Source: an uncultured Prevotellaceae bacterium (GTDB lineage Bacteria > Bacteroidota > Bacteroidia > Bacteroidales > Bacteroidaceae). Taken from it: DNA of 32,162 nt. The stretch is from assembly GCA_947176895.1 (NCBI GenBank), contig CAMWSK010000030.1, positions 1 to 32,162 of the forward strand, in the 5' to 3' direction. The notes below the pieces were generated by a model that was given only the letters and a program-made list of their open reading frames with translations, searched no databases and had not been told where the DNA came from. The translations under genes were made by a program, and so were the position numbers. Shown here piece after piece: positions 15,595 to 22,982 of this stretch (positions are counted from its first letter, which is position 1; every line of letters starts with the position of its first letter).

Positions 15595-17379
15595 TCAATC
15601 AAGCTTCAGCACCGCAAGGAAGGCCTTTTGCGGCACCTCCACATTGCCTATCTGCTTCATGCGCTTCTTACCCTTCTTCTGTTTTTCCAGCAGTTTGCGC
15701 TTACGGCTGACATCACCCCCGTAGCACTTGGCCAGCACATCCTTGCGCAACTGCTTCACCGTTTCTCGGGCAATGATCTTGCCCCCGATGGCCGCCTGAA
15801 TGGCGATGTCAAACTGCTGGCGGGGCAGGAGTTCCTTCAGTTTCTCGCACATACGCCGGCCGAAGCCCTCGGCATTGTCCACATGGGTCAGCGTGCTGAG
15901 GGCATCCACCTGTTCACCGTTGAGCAGGATGTCCAGTTTCACCAGCTTGCTCGGGCGGAAGCCCTCCTGATGATAGTCGAAGCTGGCGTAGCCCTTCGAG
16001 ATGGACTTGAGCTTGTCGTAAAAGTCAATCACAATCTCGCCCAAGGGCATGCTGTATTGCAGCTCCACGCGGTTGCCGCTGATGTAGTCCTGCTTCAGCA
16101 ATTCGCCGCGCTTGCCCAGACACAGCGTCATGATAGGCCCGATGAAATTGGCCGTGGTGATGACGGATGCGCGAATGTACGGCTCCTCGACATGGTCGAT
16201 GAGCGTGGGGTCGGGCATGCCTGCGGGATTGTGCACCTCGAGCATCTCGCCCTGTTTGTTGAACACGTTATAGGATACGTTGGGCACCGTGGTGATGACA
16301 TCCATGTTGAACTCGCGATCCAGGCGCTCCTGGATAATCTCCATGTGCAGCAGTCCCAGGAAGCCGCAACGGAAGCCGAAGCCCAGAGCCACGGAACTTT
16401 CGGGCTGGAACGTGAGCGAGGCATCGTTGAGCTGCAGCTTCTCAAGGCTGGCCCTCAGGTTCTCGAAGTCCTCCGTCTCGATGGGGTAGACGCCGGCGAA
16501 CACCATAGGCTTCACCTCCTGGAAGCCCGCGATGCCCTCACGGCAGGGGCGACCGACAGAGGTGATGGTGTCGCCCACCTTCACTTCGGTGGCGGTCTTG
16601 ATGCCGCTCACGATATAGCCCACCTGGCCGCAGCCCAACTCCTTGGCGGGCTGCAGGTCCATCTTCAGCACACCGATTTCCGTGGCCTCGTATTCGCGGC
16701 CCGTGTTGATGAACTTCACGCTCTCGCCGCTCCGGAGCGTGCCGTTGACAATCTTGAAATAGGCGATGATGCCCCGGAAGCTGTTGAACACGCTGTCGAA
16801 AATCAACGCCTGCAAGGGCGCATTCTCATCGCCCTCGGGGGCAGGGATGCGGTCGACCACGGCATTCAATATATCGACAACGCCCATACCTGTTTTGCCA
16901 CTGGCCCGGATGATGTCCTCGTGCTTGCAGCCGATGAGGTCGACAATCTCGTCTTCCACCTCCTCGGGCATGGCGTTGGGCATATCGCACTTGTTGATGA
17001 CGGGGATAATCTCCAGGTCGTTGTCGATGGCCATGTACAGGTTGCTGATGGTCTGCGCCTGCACGCCCTGGGTGGCATCCACCACCAGCAGCGCACCCTC
17101 GCAGGCAGCGATGCTGCGGCTCACCTCGTAACTGAAGTCCACGTGTCCCGGAGTATCGATCAGGTTGAGCGTATATTTCTGTCCGTCACGCACATAATCC
17201 ATCTGAATGGCATGGCTTTTGATGGTGATGCCGCGTTCTTTCTCCAAATCCATATTGTCGAGCATCTGCCCCTCTGTCACCTTGATTGTGTGGGTGTACT
17301 CCAAGAGGCGGTCGGCCAGCGTGCTTTTTCCATGGTCGATGTGTGCGATGATACAGAAGTTACGTATATTCTTTTGCAT
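15595..17379 (-). CDS. lepA: Elongation factor 4 (LepA), translational GTPase
   Basis: The 594-residue protein is full length for LepA. GTP-binding motifs are AHIDHGKST (residues 12-20), the switch [14 protein letters not shown] and NKCDMPNA. The C-terminal LepA-specific domain is present ([46 protein letters not shown] shown here in part). LepA binds ribosomes and back-translocates stalled elongation complexes or helps ribosome biogenesis. ATG 17379 follows a -7 box at 17413-17406. The Crp-like regulator follows on the same strand. Confidence 0.98.
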   Translation of the reverse strand: MQKNIRNFCIIAHIDHGKSTLADRLLEYTHTIKVTEGQMLDNMDLEKERGITIKSHAIQMDYVRDGQKYTLNLIDTPGHVDFSYEVSRSIAACEGALLVVDATQGVQAQTISNLYMAIDNDLEIIPVINKCDMPNAMPEEVEDEIVDLIGCKHEDIIRASGKTGMGVVDILNAVVDRIPAPEGDENAPLQALIFDSVFNSFRGIIAYFKIVNGTLRSGESVKFINTGREYEATEIGVLKMDLQPAKELGCGQVGYIVSGIKTATEVKVGDTITSVGRPCREGIAGFQEVKPMVFAGVYPIETEDFENLRASLEKLQLNDASLTFQPESSVALGFGFRCGFLGLLHMEIIQERLDREFNMDVITTVPNVSYNVFNKQGEMLEVHNPAGMPDPTLIDHVEEPYIRASVITTANFIGPIMTLCLGKRGELLKQDYISGNRVELQYSMPLGEIVIDFYDKLKSISKGYASFDYHQEGFRPSKLVKLDILLNGEQVDALSTLTHVDNAEGFGRRMCEKLKELLPRQQFDIAIQAAIGGKIIARETVKQLRKDVLAKCYGGDVSRKRKLLEKQKKGKKRMKQIGNVEVPQKAFLAVLKLD

Positions 17380-17405
17380 GTAAACCTACTATCCTTAATT
17401 TACTG

Positions 17406-17413
17406 CAAAGATA
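17406..17413 (-). promoter_or_regulatory. Promoter -7 element TATCTTTG for lepA
   Basis: The minus strand reads TATCTTTG, a perfect TAnnTTTG match, 26 nt before the lepA ATG. The nearest upstream TTTG is only about 12 nt away, so no properly spaced -33 box is seen. Confidence 0.6.
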
Positions 17414-17490
17414 CATTTTTTATTTCAAATTGGTAGAAAAATCGATTAAAAAGAAACACCCGGGAAAACGACCGCATGTTTCAACAAAAA

Positions 17491-17547
17491 CATGTTGATG
17501 TTTTTCAAAAACGTCAACATGAATGAAGCGAAACATCAACATGTATT
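17491..17547. repeat. Intergenic hairpin-repeat element, copy B
   Basis: CATGTTGATGTTTTT (17491-17505) pairs with AAAAACGTCAACATG (17507-17521) with one mismatch and a single-base loop. A second motif, AAACATCAACATGTATT, lies at 17531-17547. The arrangement (hairpin, ~10 nt, second motif) matches copy A. No 15-bp terminal repeat is seen around this copy. Confidence 0.65.
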
Positions 17548-17585
17548 CCCGTACACCGCAATGTTTCCGCCGACACATAAAACGC

Positions 17586-17615
17586 GAGGCGGCGTTTCTG
17601 CCGAAACACCGCCTC
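17586..17615 (-). terminator. Hairpin downstream of the small winged-helix gene
   Basis: GAGGCGGCGTTTC (17586-17598) pairs with GAAACACCGCCTC (17603-17615) with one mismatch and a 4-nt loop. On the minus strand a short T-rich stretch (GCGTTTTATG) follows. Confidence 0.65.
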
Positions 17616-17671
17616 CTCATGTATCATAAAGGAGCGGAAGACAAGCCCTCAACCCCTCGATATGCGCTGTA

Positions 17672-17872
17672 TTAGTTCAGAGCCACCAGAATCTCCTTGC
17701 CCTCTTCGCTCACGGTCACCTTGTCCTCACGCAACAACCAGCCCAAAGCCAAGTACATTTCTTTGTCATTCTTCAGCTTTGCAGCCTTCTTCAGGTCCTT
17801 GCCGTTCAGGGCACCATTCTCGTTCAAGGCAGTCCAAACCTGGCCGGCCAAAACACCAATCTTTTCGTTCAT
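17672..17872 (-). CDS. Small winged helix-turn-helix protein (DUF2582-like)
   Basis: The 66-residue protein (GQVWTALNENG, LNGKDLKKAAKLKNDKEMYLA, LGWLLREDKVTVSEEGKEI) has the helix-helix-helix-wing pattern of the short winged-helix family PF10771. Members are found as stand-alone small proteins across Bacteroidetes. DNA or RNA binding is inferred from the fold only; targets are unknown. ATG 17872 lies 64 nt after a good -7 box, and a hairpin follows the stop, so it is a single-gene unit. Confidence 0.88.
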   Translation of the reverse strand: MNEKIGVLAGQVWTALNENGALNGKDLKKAAKLKNDKEMYLALGWLLREDKVTVSEEGKEILVALN

Positions 17873-17935
17873 TTTTTCCTTTTTTATATTGATTTTGCTT
17901 TTCTTTCGCCCGACAGGTTTCCCTCATCGGACACA

Positions 17936-17943
17936 CAAAGGTA
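17936..17943 (-). promoter_or_regulatory. Promoter -7 element TACCTTTG for the winged-helix gene
   Basis: The minus strand reads TACCTTTG, an exact consensus match. The just-downstream sequence GTGTGTCCGATGA differs by one base from GTGAGTCCGATGA, the core of the copy-A terminal repeat. No clear -33 TTTG. Confidence 0.6.
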
Positions 17944-18004
17944 GGGCGAAACGCTGACTTTCAGTCCTGTTTTCAATAATAAATACGGAAACAAGGCTTC
18001 TTTC

Positions 18005-18036
18005 TTGATATAAATCAAATATAATAACTACTTTTG
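18005..18036 (+). promoter_or_regulatory. Promoter of the small lipoprotein gene
   Basis: TTG (18005-18007), 21 nt, TACTTTTG (18029-18036). The -7 box ends 1 nt before an ATG at 18038, so that ATG would be upstream of the transcript. This moves the start to ATG 18065. Confidence 0.65.
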
Positions 18037-18064
18037 TATGAAATTTTTAAGAACAGCCCTTTTC

Positions 18065-18475
18065 ATGACACGCACTTCATTTGTCCTTGCCGGACTCTTC
18101 TGCCTGCTGACGGCAAGCTGCAGGAAGCCGACCTTCGACCAAAAGATATTGGCGGAGGTAGCCGCCTACAACCAACGGGAACGCCCTTTTCTGCTGGCCG
18201 ACGGATGCACGCGTCGCGACAGCCTGCACTTCGATAGCGACACACGCACCTACAGTTATTGCCACACCATCACGGGCGAAGCCGACGGCAACCCTGCCGT
18301 GGCCGCCTATCTCGGCAAGCAGAACCGCGACCGGCTGCTCCATGAGCTACAGGGCAGCATACAGATGATCCCCCTCAAGGAGCAAGGCATACGCATCCGG
18401 TATGTCTACTATTCCGAAAGCACCAAAGAGATATTGGCCGATTTCACCTTCACGCCCGCCGACTACAATCCCTGA
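18065..18475 (+). CDS. Small lipoprotein of unknown function
   Basis: From ATG 18065 the product has 136 residues. The signal sequence MTRTSFVLAGLFCLLTASC ends in a lipobox Cys19, so the protein should be a lipoprotein. The mature part is soluble (FDQKILAEVAAYNQRERPF, DTRTYSYCHTITG, RIRYVYYSESTKEILADFTF) with no motif that I recognise as catalytic. The start was chosen because the promoter -7 box abuts the upstream ATG (18038) and because the signal peptide begins properly at 18065. It converges on the large TonB receptor gene, their stops being about 10 nt apart. Confidence 0.75.
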   Translation: MTRTSFVLAGLFCLLTASCRKPTFDQKILAEVAAYNQRERPFLLADGCTRRDSLHFDSDTRTYSYCHTITGEADGNPAVAAYLGKQNRDRLLHELQGSIQMIPLKEQGIRIRYVYYSESTKEILADFTFTPADYNP

Positions 18476-18484
18476 GCCTCACAG

Positions 18485-20917
18485 CTAAAGACGTACGGTG
18501 AGGTCGACACCCACCTGCAGGGGCTTGTTGCGCTGGTAATAGATGCGGCCGACGCTGACAAAGCGGAAGGCATCGTAGCGGTTGTCGGTCAGGTTCCTGC
18601 CCCACAGACACAGGTTTCCCCACCGGGTCTGCAGCAGGGCGCGTGCACCCAGTTGTGCTTGGTAGTTTTGGCTCATGCTGTTGTCCTCGGTCCAATAAAG
18701 CCTGCCATGGCCCTGCGTGTTGAGCGCAAGGGTCAGGTTCCACACATTCTTGTTCCGGAAATCGAAACGATAGGCGGCCTCGGCGTTCAGCGTATGGGCG
18801 GGAATGAAGGGCACATAGTTGCCCGCATAGTCGGCCTTTCCGTCATCGAACTCGCGGAAAGTGGCGTGGGTGAACCCATAGGCGGCCTGCAGGCTGAGGG
18901 CATCCGTGGGGCGATACGTGGCGTTCAACTCGGCTCCGCACGAACGGCTCTTGCCAGCGTTCACCATCATGCGCCCCAGGCCGTTGGCCGCAAAGCGTGA
19001 AATCTGCTGGTCCTGGATGAAACTATAAAAGACGGCCGCATCCATGTCGAGGCGATGGTGGGGACGCAGGTGGGTGCCCAGCTCGAAGGTCCAGGAACAT
19101 TCCGGGTCATACTCCACTTGGGAAATCTCCGGGCGGTGCAGGTTTGGCATATTCGCCTCCATCAATCCGCCCACCTGAGCAAGGATTTTGTCTTTACTCT
19201 CCTGGGGCAGGAGCATGGTGGGAACACGGTCCAGCTTGTCCTTCACCTGATTGTACACTCCTTCTTTGATGCCCTCTATCATCTGCCCGCTCATCGCACC
19301 CTGCACCAGGTCGCCGAACATCTGCAGGTTGTATCCGCCGGAGCGTTGTCCGAAACTGGCGGATGCGTAGACGTTGTCGTGCTCTGAGAAGTTGTGCTGC
19401 AAGGCCAAGCGGGGCAACAGGTTCCACTGGTTGCGTTTGACGGTTCCCTCGTACTTCACATCAGCCTCCAGGTCTTGCAGGTTAATGTCCATCATGGGCA
19501 TGCGGTTGTTGGGCATGGTGAAGCCGTAGTTTATCAAGGCGGGCGCGTCATAGTCCAGACGCAGGTGCTCATAGTCCAGACGCAGGCCTGCGGTCAGCTG
19601 CCACTTGGGATGGAACTGCCACGTGCTTTGATGGAAGAGCGCGGCCCCGATGATGGGGGTCTTATAGGTTCCGTCCATCCGCAGTTGGTCGTCGCGCAGG
19701 TTCACGGCCATGCTTTGGAAACCCATACCGTCCATGGCGGGAATATCCTTCACCGAGGGCATGAACCCGTTGATGGTCTGCTCCAGCCACTGCATGCCGT
19801 CGGCATGGAAGGTGACGGGCCCGCGCGTTGTCATCTGCTGCCCCATCAGGTTCAGTCCGTTCAGCCATTGGTATTTTCCCTTGCGCGTGCTGCGCAGAAT
19901 CAGCTCTTCGCTGACACTGTGGGCATGCTGTTTCTGCATCAGCGTATAAATGTCTGCGCTGAGGAAATCCTGATCCATGCGCATGTCGTCCTTCAGCCGT
20001 TGATAGCCTGTGATGGAGGTCAGTTCCCATCCCTCGCCCTGATATCCGATGTTTATGCCGGCGTTGAGCAGCGAGCGGCGATAGGTGTTGGGGCGGTTGC
20101 TCGAAATTTTTCCGATGAGGCCGGCATATTCCTCGTCCTCTCCCGGCACGGCACCGGCATAATAATAGGGATTGATGCGCTGGTTCGTATGGTCGTAGCT
20201 GACACTCATATCCAGTCGCAGGCCGTCCTTCGGCAGGATGATGCCGCGCATACGCCCGCCTGCCGAAGTCAACCTGTCGGCGGACTCGCCCGTAGTGCTG
20301 TTGGTGAAGAAGCCCCGGCCATGCTCGCCATAGGCTCCGGCACTGAAAGCCATCTTGTCGTTGACACGGTGGTAATGGGTGAGCGAGGCCGAAGTGTGGT
20401 TGTCGCCCGAGGCATAGCCCAAACGGGCATCGGTTCCCTGGTAGCGGAAGGGGTTCTTGGTATGCACCTTGATGATGCCGCCCATGGCATTGCGCCCGTA
20501 GAGCGTGGCCTGGGGACCGCGGAGCACATCAATGCGCTCGATGTCGTAGAAGTTGAAATCAAAGGAAGACTTGTCGGCATAGGGCACGTTGTCCACGTAC
20601 AGGGCCACGGCGGGCGTACCGATGCGTGAGCCTACGCCGCGCACATAAATGGCCGAAGTCAGCCGGCTGCCATAGTCCGGGACGAACAGGTTGGGCACTA
20701 AGGTTCCCATGTCCTTGATCGAGTTGACCTGTTGGCGGCGCAGATGGTTCACCGAGGTGCCGGCCATGGGCAGTTGTCTCAGTTCACTTTGTTCCTTGGG
20801 GGCGGACACTATCTCCACTTCCTGCAGACGGATGCCCAGGATGGAGTCGGCGGAGGTTTCGGCAAAAGCTACGCCTGCGCTCAGCAAAAGCGCGGCAATG
20901 GTCAGCATTGGCTTCAT
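18485..20917 (-). CDS. TonB-dependent outer-membrane receptor (siderophore/COG1629-like)
   Basis: From ATG 20917 the product has 810 residues with a signal peptide (AALLLSAGVAFA). The plug domain follows directly, without the CarboxypepD-like extension of SusC proteins: LQEVEIVSAPKEQSELRQLP, DMGTLVPNLFVPDYGSRLTSAIYVRGVGSRI, VALYVDNVPYADKSSFDFNF, RIDVLRGPQATLYGRNAMGG. The barrel continues to the last residues (QVGVDLTVRL). No SusD partner is nearby, so glycan import is unlikely. The YGRNAMGG type fits the iron-siderophore or other small-ligand receptors, but the ligand is unknown. An upstream ATG (20971) lies before the promoter box, supporting the start at 20917. Confidence 0.92.
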   Translation of the reverse strand: MKPMLTIAALLLSAGVAFAETSADSILGIRLQEVEIVSAPKEQSELRQLPMAGTSVNHLRRQQVNSIKDMGTLVPNLFVPDYGSRLTSAIYVRGVGSRIGTPAVALYVDNVPYADKSSFDFNFYDIERIDVLRGPQATLYGRNAMGGIIKVHTKNPFRYQGTDARLGYASGDNHTSASLTHYHRVNDKMAFSAGAYGEHGRGFFTNSTTGESADRLTSAGGRMRGIILPKDGLRLDMSVSYDHTNQRINPYYYAGAVPGEDEEYAGLIGKISSNRPNTYRRSLLNAGINIGYQGEGWELTSITGYQRLKDDMRMDQDFLSADIYTLMQKQHAHSVSEELILRSTRKGKYQWLNGLNLMGQQMTTRGPVTFHADGMQWLEQTINGFMPSVKDIPAMDGMGFQSMAVNLRDDQLRMDGTYKTPIIGAALFHQSTWQFHPKWQLTAGLRLDYEHLRLDYDAPALINYGFTMPNNRMPMMDINLQDLEADVKYEGTVKRNQWNLLPRLALQHNFSEHDNVYASASFGQRSGGYNLQMFGDLVQGAMSGQMIEGIKEGVYNQVKDKLDRVPTMLLPQESKDKILAQVGGLMEANMPNLHRPEISQVEYDPECSWTFELGTHLRPHHRLDMDAAVFYSFIQDQQISRFAANGLGRMMVNAGKSRSCGAELNATYRPTDALSLQAAYGFTHATFREFDDGKADYAGNYVPFIPAHTLNAEAAYRFDFRNKNVWNLTLALNTQGHGRLYWTEDNSMSQNYQAQLGARALLQTRWGNLCLWGRNLTDNRYDAFRFVSVGRIYYQRNKPLQVGVDLTVRL

Positions 20918-20968
20918 AATTATATATAAGGTATAAAATCGGTTTGCTCTTCTATTGTCTGTCACATG

Positions 20969-20976
20969 CAAAGGTA
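20969..20976 (-). promoter_or_regulatory. Promoter -7 element TACCTTTG for the TonB receptor
   Basis: The minus strand reads TACCTTTG, 51 nt before ATG 20917. No properly spaced -33 TTTG is clear. No Fur-like palindrome is obvious nearby. Confidence 0.6.
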
Positions 20977-21418
20977 ACTAAAAGATTCTGCATACCCTTG
21001 CAGGGCAATCACCATTGTTATATTCCACATGCACTTTTTCTGCATTTTCTTTGCTGACATTGAGATAAATATTTTTGCAACACGATGTCATATCATACGG
21101 ATGGCTCGGGAATAAAAAGTAAGAACATAAAAAAAGGAGGTCAAAAGAAACAGACAGGAAAGAAGAGAAATGCAAGGGGACATCAACGGTACAACGGCCG
21201 TATCCCCGCAGGATGTGAGTGAAACGCCGTGCGGACACGTGCGGCAAACCAACAAACCTAAAAGAGCGTTTCCATTCAAACAACTTGAAATGAACATATA
21301 ATATACTGAGCTTTTAGCTCTTGTTCTCTTTGCCTAGAATACCGCCAAATCATTCAACGTACGAGAACAAGCAGAAAGAATGGTTACACGCCTTTTTTAA
21401 AACAAACACAAATTCATC
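20977..21418 (+). other. Gene-free stretch with structured leader-like sequence
   Basis: No gene is supported here. TATTTTTG at 21070-21077 matches the -7 consensus, with TTTG at 21050-21053, although the 16-nt spacing is short. Two hairpins follow: GGGGA ... TCCCC with an inner ACGG/CCGT (about 21176-21217), and GCCGTGCG (21226-21233) with CGTGCGGC (21238-21245). A separated 9-bp inverted repeat, CTTGTTCTC (21320-21328) and GAGAACAAG (21363-21371), lies just before the next gene. It may be a long 5' leader of the BACON lipoprotein gene. Confidence 0.35.
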
Positions 21419-22530
21419 ATGTTGACACAAAAACGACAAACAAAAAGAAATGCGGTGGCCCGACACCTGCAAATGCCATCTTGGTTTAATACTTCATTCA
21501 AGGTGTTGTTATTTGCATCGATAGCGATGCTATGCGCCTGTTCAGACGATGGAAATCCGGAAGACGGATACTTGGTAATTGACGAATCTACCATAGAAAT
21601 AGGCAATGAGGGAGGTTCCGTAACCAGATACGTTTCATCCAACACGCAATGGAATGCCCGAAGCGATCATTACTGGATACACGTGTCCCCGTCACAGGGT
21701 ACAGGCAACACGAACATTTCCATCTCGGTTGACGCAAATCCGAATAATACCCGAAGAGAAGGCTACGTGTAGTCTACACGCAGAATGGGACCATCGAAAC
21801 CCACCAATTAAAAGTTGAGCAAAGGTCCGGTTCCGGCACATCATCGCTCGGCACACCTCAAAATCTGAAAGCGACGGTGAATGGCAAAAGCGTAAATCTC
21901 ACGTGGAATGCCGTTAGCGGGGCAACAAAGTACCATGTTTACAGAATGGATACAGGGTCCGGTTATTACAATTTGATTTCAACCGCCAACACCAATAGTG
22001 CCACAGACAGCAATCCGCTGGAACAAAACTATTATAAAGTTAAAGCCGCAAACAACTCGGGCGAAAGCGAATTTTCAAACAGCATATACACCTATGTGTC
22101 CGGAGGAGGGAACACTGGTGACGGCAAGTCGGCCTACTACAAAGTGAAGGCTGTGAATGACGCGGGAACAAGCGACTACAGCGATTATGCCGTGTACACT
22201 TCCGTGTCTAATGATGAGGCTTTTTCTCCCGGATACCGATACGGGAACTGCAGTGCCACAAGCTCGACGATAACGCTCAGATGGGAAAATCTGACGGGGC
22301 AAGGCTATGGGAAAGCTACTAAAATCGTATTACGGGTATGGACCCCCTACGCGGAAGAATGGCAAGACACAGAACTGAGTGCGACAGCCACATCGGCTTC
22401 GTTTAATTTCACGAACAAAATTGACAACGACGGATATGTAAGATGCGGCATTGTTGTGAGCAACAGCAAGGGCTCGTTCACTGCCGGATCAAAAGTATAC
22501 AACAGCAAAACGAGAACCTGGCTTAACTGA
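21419..22530 (+). pseudogene. BACON/FN3 lipoprotein gene broken by a frameshift
   Basis: The first frame encodes a lipoprotein signal (MPSWFNTSFKVLLFASIAM, then LCAC, lipobox; ATG 21473 is a likelier start than 21419) and a BACON-like domain (IEIGNEGGSVTRYVSSNTQW, WIHVSPSQGTGNTNISISV, RREGYV). It stops at TAG 21770. The continuation VVYTQNGTIETHQLKVEQRSG lies one frame over, so one base seems lost near 21769. Beyond that are an FN3 domain (PQNLKATVNGKSVNLTWNAV ... YYKVKAANNSGESEFSN), a Gly-rich linker, only the last third of a second FN3 domain (AYYKVKAVNDAGTSDYSDYA), and a C-terminal domain (SATSSTITLRWENLTGQGYG to KTRTWLN). The second FN3 lacks its first ~60 residues, suggesting an internal deletion. 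Likely a surface protein; ligand unknown. Confidence 0.78.
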
Positions 22531-22629
22531 CCTCCTTCCGATTATTTCAGGCCACTACTGAAATCTCTGATAAAATGCAGGTTTGGTTACTTTGAACTAA
22601 CATAACGTCAGTTCCATGAATTTAACTGT

Positions 22630-22670
22630 CCACAAAGTAGGGACGTGTTTTTGATGTCCCTACTTTGTGG
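22630..22670 (+). terminator. Strong hairpin downstream of the BACON/FN3 gene
   Basis: CCACAAAGTAGGGAC (22630-22644) pairs perfectly with GTCCCTACTTTGTGG (22656-22670); the loop is 11 nt. It lies 99 nt after the stop and has no following T-run. Confidence 0.55.
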
Positions 22671-22743
22671 ATGAATCGCGGTTTACAACACCCCGGACAT
22701 GCCTTATGTTTGCGGTCTGATGACCGTTTCGTTTTTTCCAATC

Positions 22744-22900
22744 TCATCGGACTCACGGTAATTTATTGCCAAATCCTTTGTTTTTCACCCCATCCCCCGC
22801 CCCCAAAAAAGATAAACATGTTTCTCCCGAAACATCCACATGTATTTGAAGGCTCCGTAAACAGAACCGGCTCACAGTTCGCCTTATTCTGATTTCAAAC
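22744..22900. repeat. Intergenic hairpin-repeat element, copy C
   Basis: TCATCGGACTCACG at 22744-22757 matches the right terminal repeat of copy A. Then come a C-rich stretch, AAAGATAAACATGTTTCTCCC (around 22808-22828), AAACATCCACATGTATTTGAAGG (around 22830-22852) and CTTATTCTGATTTC. The order and sequence parallel 10310-10465 in copy A, although the first hairpin of copy A is missing. Confidence 0.6.
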
Positions 22901-22910
22901 CCACGTTTTA

Positions 22911-22941
22911 TTGGCCTTTTCCATCCTTTTCACTAACTTTG
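22911..22941 (+). promoter_or_regulatory. Promoter of the GH20 gene
   Basis: TTG (22911-22913), 20 nt, TAACTTTG (22934-22941). Transcription would start near 22948 and give a ~35-nt leader to ATG 22983. This excludes the upstream in-frame ATG at 22911. Confidence 0.75.
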
Positions 22942-22982
22942 TAACGTACGTTTGTATTAACCCAACAAATACCAAACACTCC

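Noticed and set aside
15628..17436. Long open frame (about 600 codons) on the plus strand opposite lepA
   Set aside because: It is exactly antisense to a clear LepA protein and reads as His/Val/Leu-rich text without domains, a usual shadow of a GC-biased gene.
18038..18064. ATG 18038 as start of the small lipoprotein
   Set aside because: It lies 1 nt after the -7 promoter box, so it would not be in the transcript; the signal peptide starts better at 18065.
18485..20917. SusC-type glycan importer
   Set aside because: No SusD-like gene is adjacent and the plug follows the signal peptide directly, without the N-terminal extension typical of SusC.
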